Assembly (NCBI RefSeq): GCF_017872555.1
Contig: NZ_JAEDOX010000001.1
Span: 186,001 to 250,000, forward strand
Direction of reading: 5' to 3'
Length of the DNA stretch: 64,000 bases
From: Ruegeria sp. HKCCSA071
GTDB taxonomy: Bacteria; Pseudomonadota; Alphaproteobacteria; Rhodobacterales; Rhodobacteraceae
Every line of letters begins with the position of its first letter. Within the stretch, counting starts at the first letter, position 1. Positions 55,211-64,000 of the stretch are shown one piece after another. Made by a program: the position numbers and the translations under genes. Under the pieces are notes generated by a model, which worked only from the letters and a program-made list of their open reading frames with translations, was not told the origin of the DNA and ran no database searches.

Positions 55211-57700
55211 GTGATCCGGTTCATTCTTTCGATTTTCGGGGCGATTTTCAGCCTCGTGACATTGGGTATTTTCATGGCCGCGCTGGTGATCGGTGCGGTG
55301 TTCTGGATGTATGGGCGCGATCTGCCCAGCCACGAGTCGCTGGCACAGTACAAGCCACCCACAATCAGCCGGATCTATTCGGGTGAAGGCAAGCTGATCG
55401 ATGAATTCGCGCAGGAACGCCGCCTGTTCACCCCGTCCGAGGAAATCCCGGATCTGGTGAAGCAGGCGTTTATTTCGGCGGAAGACAAGAATTTCTACAA
55501 CCATCAGGGCTATGACCCGCGTGGCATCATTGCCGCCGGGGTCGAGGCGGTGCGGACCAAGGGCGAAACCGTACGCGGTGCGTCGACCATCACGCAGCAG
55601 GTCATGAAGAACTTTCTGCTGTCCGGTGACCGCCGGGCCGAGCGTAAGATCAAGGAAATCATTCTTGCGACCCGGCTTGAGGATACATTGGACAAGGAAC
55701 AGATCCTCGAACTTTATATGAACGAGATCTTTCTGGGCCAGAACTCTTACGGTGTGACTGCCGCCGCGCAGACCTATTTCAACAAGACCCTGCAGGAACT
55801 TGCCCCGCATGAGGCCGCCATGCTGGCTGCCATGCCCAAAGCGCCGTCAGATTACCACCCCGTTTGGCAAAAAGAGCGCCTTCTGGCCCGGCGCAATTAC
55901 GTGTTACGCGAGATGCAGCAGAACGGTTACATCGATCAGGCGACTTTTGAGGCCGAGGTCGAATTGCCACTGCGCTCAGTCCAGAACGGAGATTTTGAAA
56001 GTTTCCGTACAGCCCTGCCGCCCCGAGACTATTTCACCGACGAAATCCGTCGCCAGCTGAGCGAAGATTTTGGTGAGGGCGAGTTCTTTACGGGCGGCTT
56101 CACCGTGCGGGCATCGGTGGATGAGGAAATGCAGGTTGAGGCCGCACGTGCCTTGCGCGAGGCGCTCGAGAAATATGACCGCTCCCGTGGCAAATGGCGC
56201 GGAACAGGTGACGTGATCCCGGAAGAAAAACTAGCGGATGAGGCGCAATGGCGCGAGGCGCTGGCGGCCGTGGAAGTTCCGCGCGACGTCATTCTGCCAA
56301 CCCGGTGGTATCCCGCCGTGGTCCTGGGCATGACCGACCAGCAACTGACAGTTGGTGTCGAAGAAGGTCCTGCCGATGGGATAATCCCGCGCGCGGACAT
56401 CAAATGGATGCAGGGTGATTTTGCGGCCAACTTCAAGCGCGGCGATGTCATTCTTGTTGTTGCGGGTGAAGATGGGCAATGGTCAGCCCGCCAGGTGCCA
56501 GAGGTGCAGGGTGCCTTTGTCGCGATGGATGTGAACTCGGGTCGCGTTCTGGCGATGCAGGGCGGGTTCTCGTATCAGGACACCGTGTTCAACCGGGCCA
56601 CACAGGCACAGCGCCAGCCGGGATCGTCCTTCAAGCCGTTTGTCTATGCTGCTGCGCTGGACAGCGGATACAGCCCCGCGACCATCGTCGTCGATGCGCC
56701 GATCGAAGTGAACACGCCGCAGGGGCTGTGGCGCCCCAAGAACTCTTCCAACAAATTCTACGGTCCAACTCCTTTGCGCACAGGGATAGAACAGTCGCGG
56801 AACCTGATGACCATCCGTCTGGCGCAGGAAGTTACAATGCCTGTCGTTGCGGGCTATGCGGAACGGTTCGGTGTCTATGACAGGATGGGCGCGTTTTTGG
56901 CCAACTCGCTGGGGGCCGAGGAAACTACACTTTACAAGATGGTCGCGGCCTACGCGATGTTCGCCAATGGCGGCCAGCGTGTGGAACCCACTCTGGTCGA
57001 CCGCATTCAGGACCGGTTCGGAAAAACCATCTATCGCCACGATGACCGTCAGTGTCTGGACTGTAACTCGACCTGGCTGGAACCAGATGAATCGCCCACC
57101 CTTGTCACGGATCGCGCGCAGGTCATGGATGCGATCACCGCCTATCAACTGACATCGATGATGAAGGGTGTGGTCGATCGCGGGACGGCATCCAGCGTTG
57201 TGAATCTACCCGTGCCAACAGCGGGCAAAACCGGAACCACCAACGACTCCAAGGATGCGTGGTTCATCGGCTTTACGTCGAACATCGTGGCCGGTTGCTA
57301 CATCGGTTATGACCGACCGCGTCCGATGGGACGTGGGGCCTATGGTGGCACGCTGTGTGGCCCTGTGTTCCAGAGCTTCATGGAAAAAGCGGTCGAAAAA
57401 TACGGCGGCGGTCCGTTCGAAGTGCCGGAAGGTGGTCATTTCATCAAGATCGACCGCTTCAGCGGGGCCCGTCTGCCCGATGATGCCACCGGTGACTATG
57501 TCGTGGCCGAATTCTTCCGCGACGGCGTCGATGGTTTTATCGACCGTGTCTATGATGGTGGTTTTGCCATCGGATCGGACCTGCCATTGTTTGAAGAAGT
57601 CCAGCGCGCGGGCGTACAGGTTCAGACGTCGACGGGCCAGACCGTGACCGTTGGTCCGAAAGCTTCCCAAGGGGACCTGAGCACCGGCGGGCTTTACTGA
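55211..57700 (+). CDS. Penicillin-binding protein 1A, bifunctional murein synthase
   Basis: Inner-membrane class A PBP: glycosyltransferase plus transpeptidase. The 829 residues (GTG start) have one span (about 10-32), a GT51 domain (about 55-230; catalytic Glu in AEDKNFYNHQGYDPRG), an OB-like insert (about 320-430), and a transpeptidase domain with SxxK in PGSSFKPFVY, SxN as SRN, and KTGTT. The neighbouring amidase forms a cell-wall pair. The C-terminus is polar. Confidence 0.95.
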   Translation: MIRFILSIFGAIFSLVTLGIFMAALVIGAVFWMYGRDLPSHESLAQYKPPTISRIYSGEGKLIDEFAQERRLFTPSEEIPDLVKQAFISAEDKNFYNHQGYDPRGIIAAGVEAVRTKGETVRGASTITQQVMKNFLLSGDRRAERKIKEIILATRLEDTLDKEQILELYMNEIFLGQNSYGVTAAAQTYFNKTLQELAPHEAAMLAAMPKAPSDYHPVWQKERLLARRNYVLREMQQNGYIDQATFEAEVELPLRSVQNGDFESFRTALPPRDYFTDEIRRQLSEDFGEGEFFTGGFTVRASVDEEMQVEAARALREALEKYDRSRGKWRGTGDVIPEEKLADEAQWREALAAVEVPRDVILPTRWYPAVVLGMTDQQLTVGVEEGPADGIIPRADIKWMQGDFAANFKRGDVILVVAGEDGQWSARQVPEVQGAFVAMDVNSGRVLAMQGGFSYQDTVFNRATQAQRQPGSSFKPFVYAAALDSGYSPATIVVDAPIEVNTPQGLWRPKNSSNKFYGPTPLRTGIEQSRNLMTIRLAQEVTMPVVAGYAERFGVYDRMGAFLANSLGAEETTLYKMVAAYAMFANGGQRVEPTLVDRIQDRFGKTIYRHDDRQCLDCNSTWLEPDESPTLVTDRAQVMDAITAYQLTSMMKGVVDRGTASSVVNLPVPTAGKTGTTNDSKDAWFIGFTSNIVAGCYIGYDRPRPMGRGAYGGTLCGPVFQSFMEKAVEKYGGGPFEVPEGGHFIKIDRFSGARLPDDATGDYVVAEFFRDGVDGFIDRVYDGGFAIGSDLPLFEEVQRAGVQVQTSTGQTVTVGPKASQGDLSTGGLY

Positions 57701-57715
57701 CAAGGCGCGTTCCAA

Positions 57716-58108
57716 TTGGCTAAAACCCCGCTGATTCCGCATTCTTTGTTGGGGGCACCCGGACAGTTGCGCATTTCTCCGGGCGTCCTCTCGGGCCAGC
57801 ACGTGTTTCTCACCGGCATGACCGGAAGCGCGGCGGACGGCTCGATGCCAAGCGATCCGGAACAACAATTCCGAAACGCCTTTGCAAAGATTGCAGAGGT
57901 CTTGAAGGAAGCCGACCTTGGATTGGATGCGGTGGTCGAGATGACGACCTACCATGTTGAAATGCGAGATCATTTCGACGTGTTTGACCGCGTGCGCCTT
58001 GAGGTTCTGACCGCGCCTTACCCGGCCTGGACCGCAGTTGAAGTTGCGGGATTGCGACGGGAAGGGGCGCTGGTGGAAATTCGGGCGATTGCGCATCTTT
58101 CTGATTGA
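57716..58108 (+). CDS. RidA-family protein
   Basis: YjgF/YER057c/UK114-type protein; RidA members hydrolyse reactive imines. The 130-residue product starts at TTG (57716), 15 bases after the PBP1A stop. The LGLDAVVEMTTYHVEMRDHFDVFD region (72-95) fits, but the RidA-signature Arg near 105 is not clear: the block reads PAWTAVEVAGLRREGALVEI. It may thus belong to an inactive or altered subgroup. A trimer is expected from the family. Confidence 0.82.
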   Translation: MAKTPLIPHSLLGAPGQLRISPGVLSGQHVFLTGMTGSAADGSMPSDPEQQFRNAFAKIAEVLKEADLGLDAVVEMTTYHVEMRDHFDVFDRVRLEVLTAPYPAWTAVEVAGLRREGALVEIRAIAHLSD

Positions 58109-58202
58109 AAGCACGATAGCTGTTTCAGCGTCCAGCCTGTCTTGTGGTGTCTCGCACCTCTTGCTATCACGCAGGCCTGATTGAGCAAGTTGGGACAAGA
58201 CC

Positions 58203-59330
58203 ATGCGCGCCGAAACCCAGAACATCGTGGCGGATATCAAAAAGTCACTGGAGCTGCTGGCGCAGCGTATGGACTATGAAACCGCGCCGCATCGCCTTGA
58301 AGAATTCAACGCGCGTGTCGAAGACCCCAACCTTTGGGATAACCCTGAAAATGCGCAGAAACTGATGCGCGAGCGGCAGTTGCTGGTCGATGCAATCGAA
58401 ACGTATGAATCCATCAAGACCGACCTCAGCGACAATATCGAACTGATTGAGTTGGGCGAGATGGAGGAAGACCAGGAAGTCGTTCAGGATGCCGAAGCCG
58501 CGATCAAGACGCTGAAAACCAAGGCTGCAAAAAAAGAGCTTGAGGCGCTGCTGGACGGCGAGGCTGACAGCAATGATACCTTCCTCGAAATCAACTCGGG
58601 CGCGGGGGGAACCGAAAGCTGCGACTGGGCGTCGATGCTGGCGCGCATGTATGTGCGCTGGGCCGAGAAAAAGGGTTACACGGTCGAGCTGCAATCCGAG
58701 ACACCGGGCGAAGAAGCGGGGATCAAATCCGCAGCCTACAAGATTTCCGGCCACAACGCCTATGGCTGGCTAAAATCGGAAAGCGGCGTACACCGGTTGG
58801 TGCGGATCTCGCCCTATGACTCGGCGGCAAAACGCCATACGTCTTTCAGCTCGGTCTGGGTCTATCCGGTGGTCGACGACAATATCGAGATCGAGGTGAA
58901 CCCGGCCGATATCCGCATCGACACCTACCGGTCTTCGGGGGCTGGTGGCCAGCACGTGAACACCACCGACTCGGCCGTTCGGATCACGCACATCCCGACC
59001 GGGATTGTTGTGACCAGTTCGGAAAAGTCGCAGCACCAGAACCGCGATATTGCCATGAAAGCCCTGAAATCGCGCCTGTACCAGCAGGAACTGGATCGCC
59101 GCAACGCGGATATCAACGCGGCGCACGAGGCTAAGGGCGATGCGGGCTGGGGCAACCAAATCCGGTCTTACGTGTTGCAGCCCTATCAGATGGTCAAGGA
59201 CCTGCGAACCAATCACGAAACCTCGGATACCAAAGGTGTTCTGGACGGGGACCTGGACGGATTCATGGCGGCAACCTTGGCCCTGAACGTGTCAGGCAAA
59301 AGTCGATCCGAGGCGCAGGGCGACAGCTAA
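58203..59330 (+). CDS. prfB: Peptide chain release factor 2
   Basis: Terminates translation at UGA and UAA. The 375-residue frame is continuous from its ATG, so no programmed +1 frameshift is needed. GGQ lies in [18 protein letters not shown] (about 242), and the codon-recognition tripeptide region reads [14 protein letters not shown], with SPY in place of the E. coli SPF. The N-terminal helical domain 1 is complete. Confidence 0.96.
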   Translation: MRAETQNIVADIKKSLELLAQRMDYETAPHRLEEFNARVEDPNLWDNPENAQKLMRERQLLVDAIETYESIKTDLSDNIELIELGEMEEDQEVVQDAEAAIKTLKTKAAKKELEALLDGEADSNDTFLEINSGAGGTESCDWASMLARMYVRWAEKKGYTVELQSETPGEEAGIKSAAYKISGHNAYGWLKSESGVHRLVRISPYDSAAKRHTSFSSVWVYPVVDDNIEIEVNPADIRIDTYRSSGAGGQHVNTTDSAVRITHIPTGIVVTSSEKSQHQNRDIAMKALKSRLYQQELDRRNADINAAHEAKGDAGWGNQIRSYVLQPYQMVKDLRTNHETSDTKGVLDGDLDGFMAATLALNVSGKSRSEAQGDS

Positions 59331-59331
59331 G

Positions 59332-60036
59332 GTGACACGCCAGCGTTCCTTTCTGGACCTGCTGAAAGGGCACTGGCAGCTAATCCTGATCACCGGTCTG
59401 GTCTTTGCGCTCTGGAACACGCCGGTTGTAGTTCCGCTGAAAATTCTGGTCGTCTTTCTGCATGAGCTGTCTCATGCCGTGACAATCCTACTGACTGGCG
59501 GTTCGGTCGAGAGTTTCACGATCTCACCCCAGCAAGGAGGGATGGTGATCGGCCGGGGCGGCAGCAGGTTTCTCAGCCTGTCCGCCGGCTATCTCGGCTC
59601 GCTCGTGTTTGGCATGGCGCTTTTGATCATCGCCTTACGGACAAATGTTGACCGGGCTGTTTTGGCTGTTTTCGGCGCAATCATGTGTCTGATCGCACTG
59701 CTGTACATACGCGATGCTTTCGCCTTGTTATTTTGCGCAGGCGTCGGGGCCGCAATGATTGCGACAGCGTGGTTCATGAGCCACGAGGTCAGTGATCTGG
59801 TGCTGCGCGTCATCGGGCTGACCAGCATGATCTATGTCCCGTTTGATATCTTTGATGACACCATCCGACGGTCCGGCGCGCACTCGGACGCGTTCCTACT
59901 GGCCGAGGAATTCGGCGGCACCGCGATGCTGTGGGGTGGGGTCTGGCTGGTGTTGAGTAGCGCGGCCATTGCCGTTTGCCTACGGTATTGGCTGGGCCGG
60001 GACAGCAACCTGCCATTGCACCGCAAAGCACTGTGA
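59332..60036 (+). CDS. M50-like membrane metallopeptidase
   Basis: Integral membrane protein with the zinc motif HELSH (H44-E45-x2-H48) in the second span, placing it in the M50B-like group; function unknown. The 234 residues have about six spans. The start is GTG at 59332, one base after the prfB stop codon, so it is very likely cotranslated. The second metal ligand may be in YVPFDIFDDT near 168-177, as in the NPDG-like block of M50 enzymes. Confidence 0.82.
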   Translation: MTRQRSFLDLLKGHWQLILITGLVFALWNTPVVVPLKILVVFLHELSHAVTILLTGGSVESFTISPQQGGMVIGRGGSRFLSLSAGYLGSLVFGMALLIIALRTNVDRAVLAVFGAIMCLIALLYIRDAFALLFCAGVGAAMIATAWFMSHEVSDLVLRVIGLTSMIYVPFDIFDDTIRRSGAHSDAFLLAEEFGGTAMLWGGVWLVLSSAAIAVCLRYWLGRDSNLPLHRKAL

Positions 60037-60138
60037 TGCTGTTGTTAGTAAGACAAGAAAAGATACATCTAAACAGTGGGTTTAAATGAGGTGAACCGCT
60101 CGCTAGGCTGTCGAAGACCAACAACAGACTGGCGTGTT

Positions 60139-61539
60139 ATGGACCTGACCCGGATATCTGCCACAGAGCTTCTGAACCAACTGGCTACCCGGCAGGTTTC
60201 GGCCACGGAAGTCATGCAGGCCACGCTGGATCGTATTGCCAAGGTCAACGGTGACGTGAACGCCATCGTGGCGCTGCTGGACAAGAGTGAACTGATGGCC
60301 GAAGCACAGGCCCGCGACAGCGGCCCCGTCACTGGCACGCTGCACGGCTTGCCAATTGCGGTCAAGGATTTGGTCAATGTGGCAGGTATTGTCTCGTCGC
60401 ACGGATCGCCTGTTTTCAGGGATGTCGTTCCTGACAGGGATGATCTGATTGCCGTAAGGATGAGGGCCGCGGGCGCCATCCTGATCGGCAAGACCAACAC
60501 ACCGGAATTCGGGCTGGGCTCGCACACGTTCAACCCGGTCTATGGTGCAACGCGCAACCCGTATGATGCCAGTTTCACCTGCGGCGGCTCATCCGGTGGT
60601 GCGGCAGTGGCTTTGGCAACGGGTATGGTGGCATTGGCCGACGGGTCTGACATGATGGGCAGCCTGCGCAACCCGGCAGCCTGGAACAACGTCTACGGCT
60701 TTCGCCCAAGCTGGGGCAGGGTGCCGTCTGATCCTGTGGGTGACAGTTTCCTGCATCAACTGTCCACGCTGGGGCCGATGGCGCGCAGTCCCGAAGATTT
60801 GGGTATCCTGCTCGATGTGATCTCGGGGCCCGATCCGCGCCTGCCATTGGTCGGAGAATACGCACGGGTTTCCCCGGTGGTCGCAGCAGATCTGAACGGG
60901 TTGCGCATTGGCTGGCTGGGCGATTGGGGCGAGGCCTTTCCTATTGAAGCCGGAATTCTTGAGCTGTGCCAAGATGCGATGAAGGTGTTCGAAGCGCAGG
61001 GCGCGCGCGTTGAACATGTCGCCCCGCCTTTTGATGCCGAACGGTTATGGACCAGTTGGATCACCCTGCGATCCTGGAGTGTTGCTGCGGGGCTTGAACC
61101 CTTGGCTGAACGACGGAACCATCTGAAAGACACAGCCCAGTGGGAGCTGGACCGGGGTCTGACGATGAGTGCCATGGATGTGCATCACGCCAGCGTAATC
61201 CGGTCAGAATGGTTCCGGCGCGCGGCTGAACTGTTCGAGCAGTTTGATGCCCTTGTCCTGCCATCCGCACAGGTTTGGCCGTTTGGGATCGAAACGCCAT
61301 ACCCCACCCGGATCGCGGACCGCGCAATGGATACATATCATCGCTGGATGCATGTCACGGTACCGGTCAGCCTGATCGGCTTGCCTTGTCTGGCCGCACC
61401 CGCGGGATTTGGTGTGCAGGGTCTGCCCATGGGCTTTCAATTGTTTGGACCAAGAGGGTCGGATCACAAATTACTGTCGGTCGGAGCGGCTTATCACGCC
61501 GAAATTGACTGGCCAAACAAGAGACCGGCGATGTCATAA
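60139..61539 (+). CDS. Amidase-signature family amidase
   Basis: Hydrolase with the Ser-cisSer-Lys triad: K76 (PIAVKDL), S151 (CGGSSGGAA) and the nucleophile S175 ([10 protein letters not shown]). The start at 60139 has family N-terminus ([13 protein letters not shown]); 466 residues. The signature DMMGS replaces the more usual D-T-G-G-S, so substrate scope may differ from GatA; the gatB/gatC genes are not adjacent, which also argues against a tRNA amidotransferase. Confidence 0.88.
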   Translation: MDLTRISATELLNQLATRQVSATEVMQATLDRIAKVNGDVNAIVALLDKSELMAEAQARDSGPVTGTLHGLPIAVKDLVNVAGIVSSHGSPVFRDVVPDRDDLIAVRMRAAGAILIGKTNTPEFGLGSHTFNPVYGATRNPYDASFTCGGSSGGAAVALATGMVALADGSDMMGSLRNPAAWNNVYGFRPSWGRVPSDPVGDSFLHQLSTLGPMARSPEDLGILLDVISGPDPRLPLVGEYARVSPVVAADLNGLRIGWLGDWGEAFPIEAGILELCQDAMKVFEAQGARVEHVAPPFDAERLWTSWITLRSWSVAAGLEPLAERRNHLKDTAQWELDRGLTMSAMDVHHASVIRSEWFRRAAELFEQFDALVLPSAQVWPFGIETPYPTRIADRAMDTYHRWMHVTVPVSLIGLPCLAAPAGFGVQGLPMGFQLFGPRGSDHKLLSVGAAYHAEIDWPNKRPAMS

Positions 61540-61564
61540 CGTCGGTAAGGGAGGAGAAAACGAC

Positions 61565-62350
61565 ATGGAAAAGCCTTTTGGTGTTCCAGACATGCGCCCG
61601 GTAGATACCGCTATGCTGCGCACGGCGTTGAAGCGCGCCTGGGCCGACTTTCTGCGTGCGCCGCAGTTCGGGTTGATCTTTGCCGGGTTCTACGTGCTTG
61701 CGGGATGGGCAATGGCATGGGTCACCATCCAGACCGGTACAACCTTCTGGCTGGTTCTGGCAGCCATTGGCTTTCCGTTGATCGGCCCGTTTGCCGCTGT
61801 TGGCCTTTATGAGGTGTCGCACCGGCTGGAACAGGGCGAACCGCTGGACCTTGGCGCGATCTTTGGTGTCGTGCTGCAACAAAGCCGCCGGCAATTGCCG
61901 TCGATCTGTGCCATCATCGTCGTGGTGTTTCTGTTCTGGTTTTTTCTGGGGCACATGATCTTTGCCCTATTCCTTGGGCTGGCTACGATGACAAACGTGT
62001 CGTCCTCGCTTGAAGTCTTTCTGACGGTGAACGGCCTGACAATGCTGGCTGTGGGCACGGTGGTTGGGGCGGTTTTCGCAACCGTTCTGTATATGATCAC
62101 TGTTTTGTCGATCCCACTGCTGTTGGACCGCGAACTGGATTTTGTCACGGCGATGATTGCAAGCTTTACCTATGTGTCCGGAAATTTTCCGGTGATGCTT
62201 GTCTGGGGGGTAATCATCGCTGTTCTGACGTTCCTGGCCATGGTGCCCTGGTTTCTGGGCCTTCTGGTGGTCCTGCCACTGTTGGGCCACGCCAGTTGGC
62301 ACCTGTATAGACAAATCACCCAAGTCGAAGGCGGGGAAGCATCGTCCTGA
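61565..62350 (+). CDS. DUF2189-type membrane protein (copy 2)
   Basis: Paralogue of the gene at 49654. The 261 residues start at an ATG with a GGAGGAG site and contain about six spans. Shared blocks include [42 protein letters not shown], and [14 protein letters not shown]. It follows the amidase by 25 bases and is probably cotranscribed. Function unknown. Confidence 0.8.
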   Translation: MEKPFGVPDMRPVDTAMLRTALKRAWADFLRAPQFGLIFAGFYVLAGWAMAWVTIQTGTTFWLVLAAIGFPLIGPFAAVGLYEVSHRLEQGEPLDLGAIFGVVLQQSRRQLPSICAIIVVVFLFWFFLGHMIFALFLGLATMTNVSSSLEVFLTVNGLTMLAVGTVVGAVFATVLYMITVLSIPLLLDRELDFVTAMIASFTYVSGNFPVMLVWGVIIAVLTFLAMVPWFLGLLVVLPLLGHASWHLYRQITQVEGGEASS

Positions 62351-62359
62351 GATAACCGG

Positions 62360-63079
62360 TCAGAGTTGCTGAGCCGGATTGTTCGTAGACAGCCGCGCAG
62401 CGGCGAAAATTGCAGCTGCATCATGCCCGAGATATTTCAGAACCACGGGCTCCGGTGCTTCAGGGGTGGCCGGGCTGATAACCGTACCCCGCCACTGAAC
62501 CGCTGTTCCCGTCGGATCGGGTGAAATCATATAAACGCGACTGTTTTGACCCTCCCGCTGAGAGGTCAGCATATAGACGGAATCGCCGGAGCAGGCGACG
62601 ATCCCCTGTATTTCGCGCGCTTGCGGCGTTGCCTCAGGCATCGCCGCGCGCGACACATATCCGCGTATCAATGTGCATTGGGCCTGTGGCCGGGCGTGCA
62701 GAAGGGTCATACGGTGCGAGGCCGAGACGCTTTCGATCACGGCGTAAAACCCCGGAGAAAACGCAGTTCTGGCGATCATGTCCACACCTGACCCAAGAAA
62801 CTCGGTCAAGGCAGTTTTCGCGGCGTGATCCTCGACCTTTTCAATTTCGTCCAGCGGCTTCAGAAGAATGCGCGCATCCACGTCGAAAAACCGACAGATG
62901 CGATCCAGAACATCTGGCCGTGGAACACTTTCGCCCGAAAGATACCTGTTGAATTGCGTGCGATTTACGCCAAGCTTGCGGCACAGTGCCGAGACTGACC
63001 GATACCTTCGTGCCAATTGCCGCAGGTTCGCGCCAAACATCGCGCGAAGTTCAGCCGGGCTGCGAATGTCGTTGGTCAT
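62360..63079 (-). CDS. XRE-family transcription regulator
   Basis: DNA-binding regulator with an N-terminal XRE HTH (about 16-70, with SALCRKLGVNRTQFNRYLSG) and a C-terminal part (about 90-239) without a recognised domain, perhaps a ligand sensor. The start at 63079 (MTNDIRSPAEL) is preferred over the first ATG (63133). The gene converges with the DUF2189 gene, ending 9 bp from it. Two CTTTATCT repeats lie upstream. Confidence 0.85.
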   Translation of the reverse strand: MTNDIRSPAELRAMFGANLRQLARRYRSVSALCRKLGVNRTQFNRYLSGESVPRPDVLDRICRFFDVDARILLKPLDEIEKVEDHAAKTALTEFLGSGVDMIARTAFSPGFYAVIESVSASHRMTLLHARPQAQCTLIRGYVSRAAMPEATPQAREIQGIVACSGDSVYMLTSQREGQNSRVYMISPDPTGTAVQWRGTVISPATPEAPEPVVLKYLGHDAAAIFAAARLSTNNPAQQL

Positions 63080-63392
63080 GGATGCCCACGTCTTGCTGAG
63101 ATTCCTGAAAAACCATCGCAGCACTGGAACCAAGCCCCGGCGCGCAGTGAAAAATCGTACAGATTGACCCCAAGCAACGTATCCCCACGTCGCGTTGCGG
63201 CATCAAGGCTAAAGCCATAAAGCGCAATGGCAATAAGCTTTATCTAAAAATGACTGATCTTTATCTGGAAAAGACAGTTCTATGGCAAATTTAGCGCATA
63301 GAAAGGCGTTTGGGCCGTTTTTTGAAAGGCCCACCAACCTCAAATAGTGTTCCCACCTGGGGGCAAGATAATCCCCAAGGCGGGCATGTTGT
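63080..63392. other. Intergenic region between the XRE gene and ilvH
   Basis: No gene seen in 313 bases. It holds two CTTTATCT direct repeats and two hairpins (gggcc / ggccc at 63312-63332 and tgggg / cccca at 63358-63377), which could end ilvH transcription although no clear T tract follows. Confidence 0.5.
63238..63266. promoter_or_regulatory. Two CTTTATCT direct repeats
   Basis: CTTTATCT occurs at 63238-63245 and 63259-63266, start-to-start 21 bp, about two helical turns. They lie about 160 bp upstream of the XRE gene and may be an autoregulatory site. Confidence 0.35.
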
Positions 63393-63953
63393 TCAGTCGC
63401 CGCGCAGCAGGGCCGCCACGCCGGTACGGGCGATTTCCATCAGGCCCAGCGGGCGCATCAGGTCAGCAAAAGCGTCGATCTTGTCGGGCGCGCCGGTGAT
63501 TTCGAAGATGAAAGAGTTCAGGGTGCTGTCAACCACATTGGCGCGGAAGATGTCAGCCAGGCGCAGCGCCTCGACTCGTTTGTCGCCTTCACCCACGACC
63601 TTGATAATGGCAAGTTCGCGTTCAACCGAAGGGCCTTCGACCGTCAGGTCATGCACGTCGTGGACAGTCACGATCCGGCCCAGCTGCGCCTTGATCTGTT
63701 CGATCACCTGCGGTGTGCCGGTGGTGACAATGGTGATGCGGCTCAGGTGTCCTGTGTGATCCACCTCGGCCACGGTCAGGCTTTCGATGTTGTATCCGCG
63801 CCCCGAGAACAGTCCGATCACACGGGCCAGGACACCGGGTTCGTTCTCGACCAGCACGGCAATGGTGTGGCGTTCCTGCACGTCCGAGAAGGTAGGTCGT
63901 AGGTTGTAGGCCGAATGGCGATTGGAGCCTTTTTTGATATGTAGGGCAGACAT
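63393..63953 (-). CDS. ilvH: Acetolactate synthase small (regulatory) subunit
   Basis: Regulatory subunit of acetohydroxyacid synthase, conferring valine feedback on branched-chain amino-acid synthesis. The 186 residues contain an N-terminal ACT domain (about 28-105) opening HTIAVLVENEPGVLARVIGLFSGRGYNIESL, and a C-terminal regulatory half with the FEITG block. The catalytic subunit ilvI should lie upstream, beyond the window edge. The gene is complete. Confidence 0.95.
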   Translation of the reverse strand: MSALHIKKGSNRHSAYNLRPTFSDVQERHTIAVLVENEPGVLARVIGLFSGRGYNIESLTVAEVDHTGHLSRITIVTTGTPQVIEQIKAQLGRIVTVHDVHDLTVEGPSVERELAIIKVVGEGDKRVEALRLADIFRANVVDSTLNSFIFEITGAPDKIDAFADLMRPLGLMEIARTGVAALLRGD

Positions 63954-64000
63954 TTATGTCCCTTTCATCATCCTGTGTTTGCCGAGTGCAATAGTCGCCC

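Noticed and set aside
57206..58240. Open frame of 344 codons on the minus strand
   Set aside because: Covers the PBP1A 3' end and the RidA gene in antisense; no motifs.
58203..58290. Programmed +1 frameshift in prfB
   Set aside because: The reading frame is continuous and there is no internal in-frame UGA near codon 26.
1..64000. CRISPR arrays, insertion sequences, prophage integrase, tRNA and rRNA genes
   Set aside because: I looked for regularly spaced repeats, transposase-like frames and tRNA-type clover sequences and found none I could support; tRNA detection by eye is not exhaustive.

Overview
The window looks like a chromosomal segment of a marine Rhodobacteraceae (Roseobacter-group alphaproteobacterium, Ruegeria/Phaeobacter-like). 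Reasons: the GTA-type (gene transfer agent) genes, a pdhA-pdhB-pdhC cluster whose E1-beta carries a lipoyl domain, an ALA synthase hemA preceded by a perfect FnrL/FNR box, a LuxR-LuxI pair with an extended synthase, a general (Rhodobacter-type) porin, and the fabD-fabG-acpP-fabF-mltG order. Coding density is high. I see no rRNA, tRNA, CRISPR array or insertion sequence. All functions are read from sequence motifs; no database search was run.

Layout. 1-4.3 kb: 3' end of a porin, trigger factor (tig), then on the minus strand luxR followed by luxI with its own terminator. 4.4-6.4 kb: a lipoprotein lytic transglycosylase and the rpsF-rpsR-rplI operon. 6.6-9.2 kb: a small membrane protein, a periplasmic YceI protein, and facing it a cytochrome b561-YceI fusion. 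9.3-15.6 kb: the fatty-acid synthesis cluster fabD-fabG-acpP-fabF-mltG, interrupted by a GNAT acetyltransferase and a divergent HisA-like protein. 15.7-21.9 kb: a DEAD-box helicase, a 0.7-kb palindrome-rich spacer, the remains of a gene transfer agent cluster (g1 plus a g2::g15 in-frame chimera), a small conserved gene, a DksA/TraR-like zinc-finger protein and cysE. 22-28 kb: pdhC, pdhB, pdhA, a FtsB/DivIC protein, a LprI-like protein and pgk. 28-35 kb: tandem cyclophilins, a hydrolase, aqpZ, mtfA, bactofilin plus M23 peptidase, a DUF455 protein and a Bcp peroxiredoxin. 35-44 kb: a YhdP/AsmA-like giant, queA, an MFS transporter, a DUF924 protein, a coiled-coil membrane protein and lpd. 44-64 kb: an M20 dipeptidase, hemA, a RodZ-like protein, ispG, two DUF2189 membrane proteins, a DsbA-like/M48 pair, an aminotransferase, an AmiC-type amidase, PBP1A, RidA, prfB, an M50 protease, an amidase-signature enzyme, an XRE regulator and ilvH.

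The most striking locus is 17.68-20.39 kb. The GTA small-terminase-like gene is intact, but the large terminase stops right after its Walker B motif and continues in frame into the C-terminal two thirds of the GTA host-specificity/tail protein (g15). Portal, protease, capsid and most tail genes are therefore missing, yet an 835-codon frame stays open. Other points of interest are a shared 7-10 bp-arm operator in front of both pdhA and lpd (unlinked parts of one enzyme complex), a 20-bp lux-box-like inverted repeat just upstream of luxI, a HisA paralogue with altered catalytic and phosphate-binding residues inside the fab cluster, and a nested inverted-repeat element between lpd and the M20 peptidase gene.
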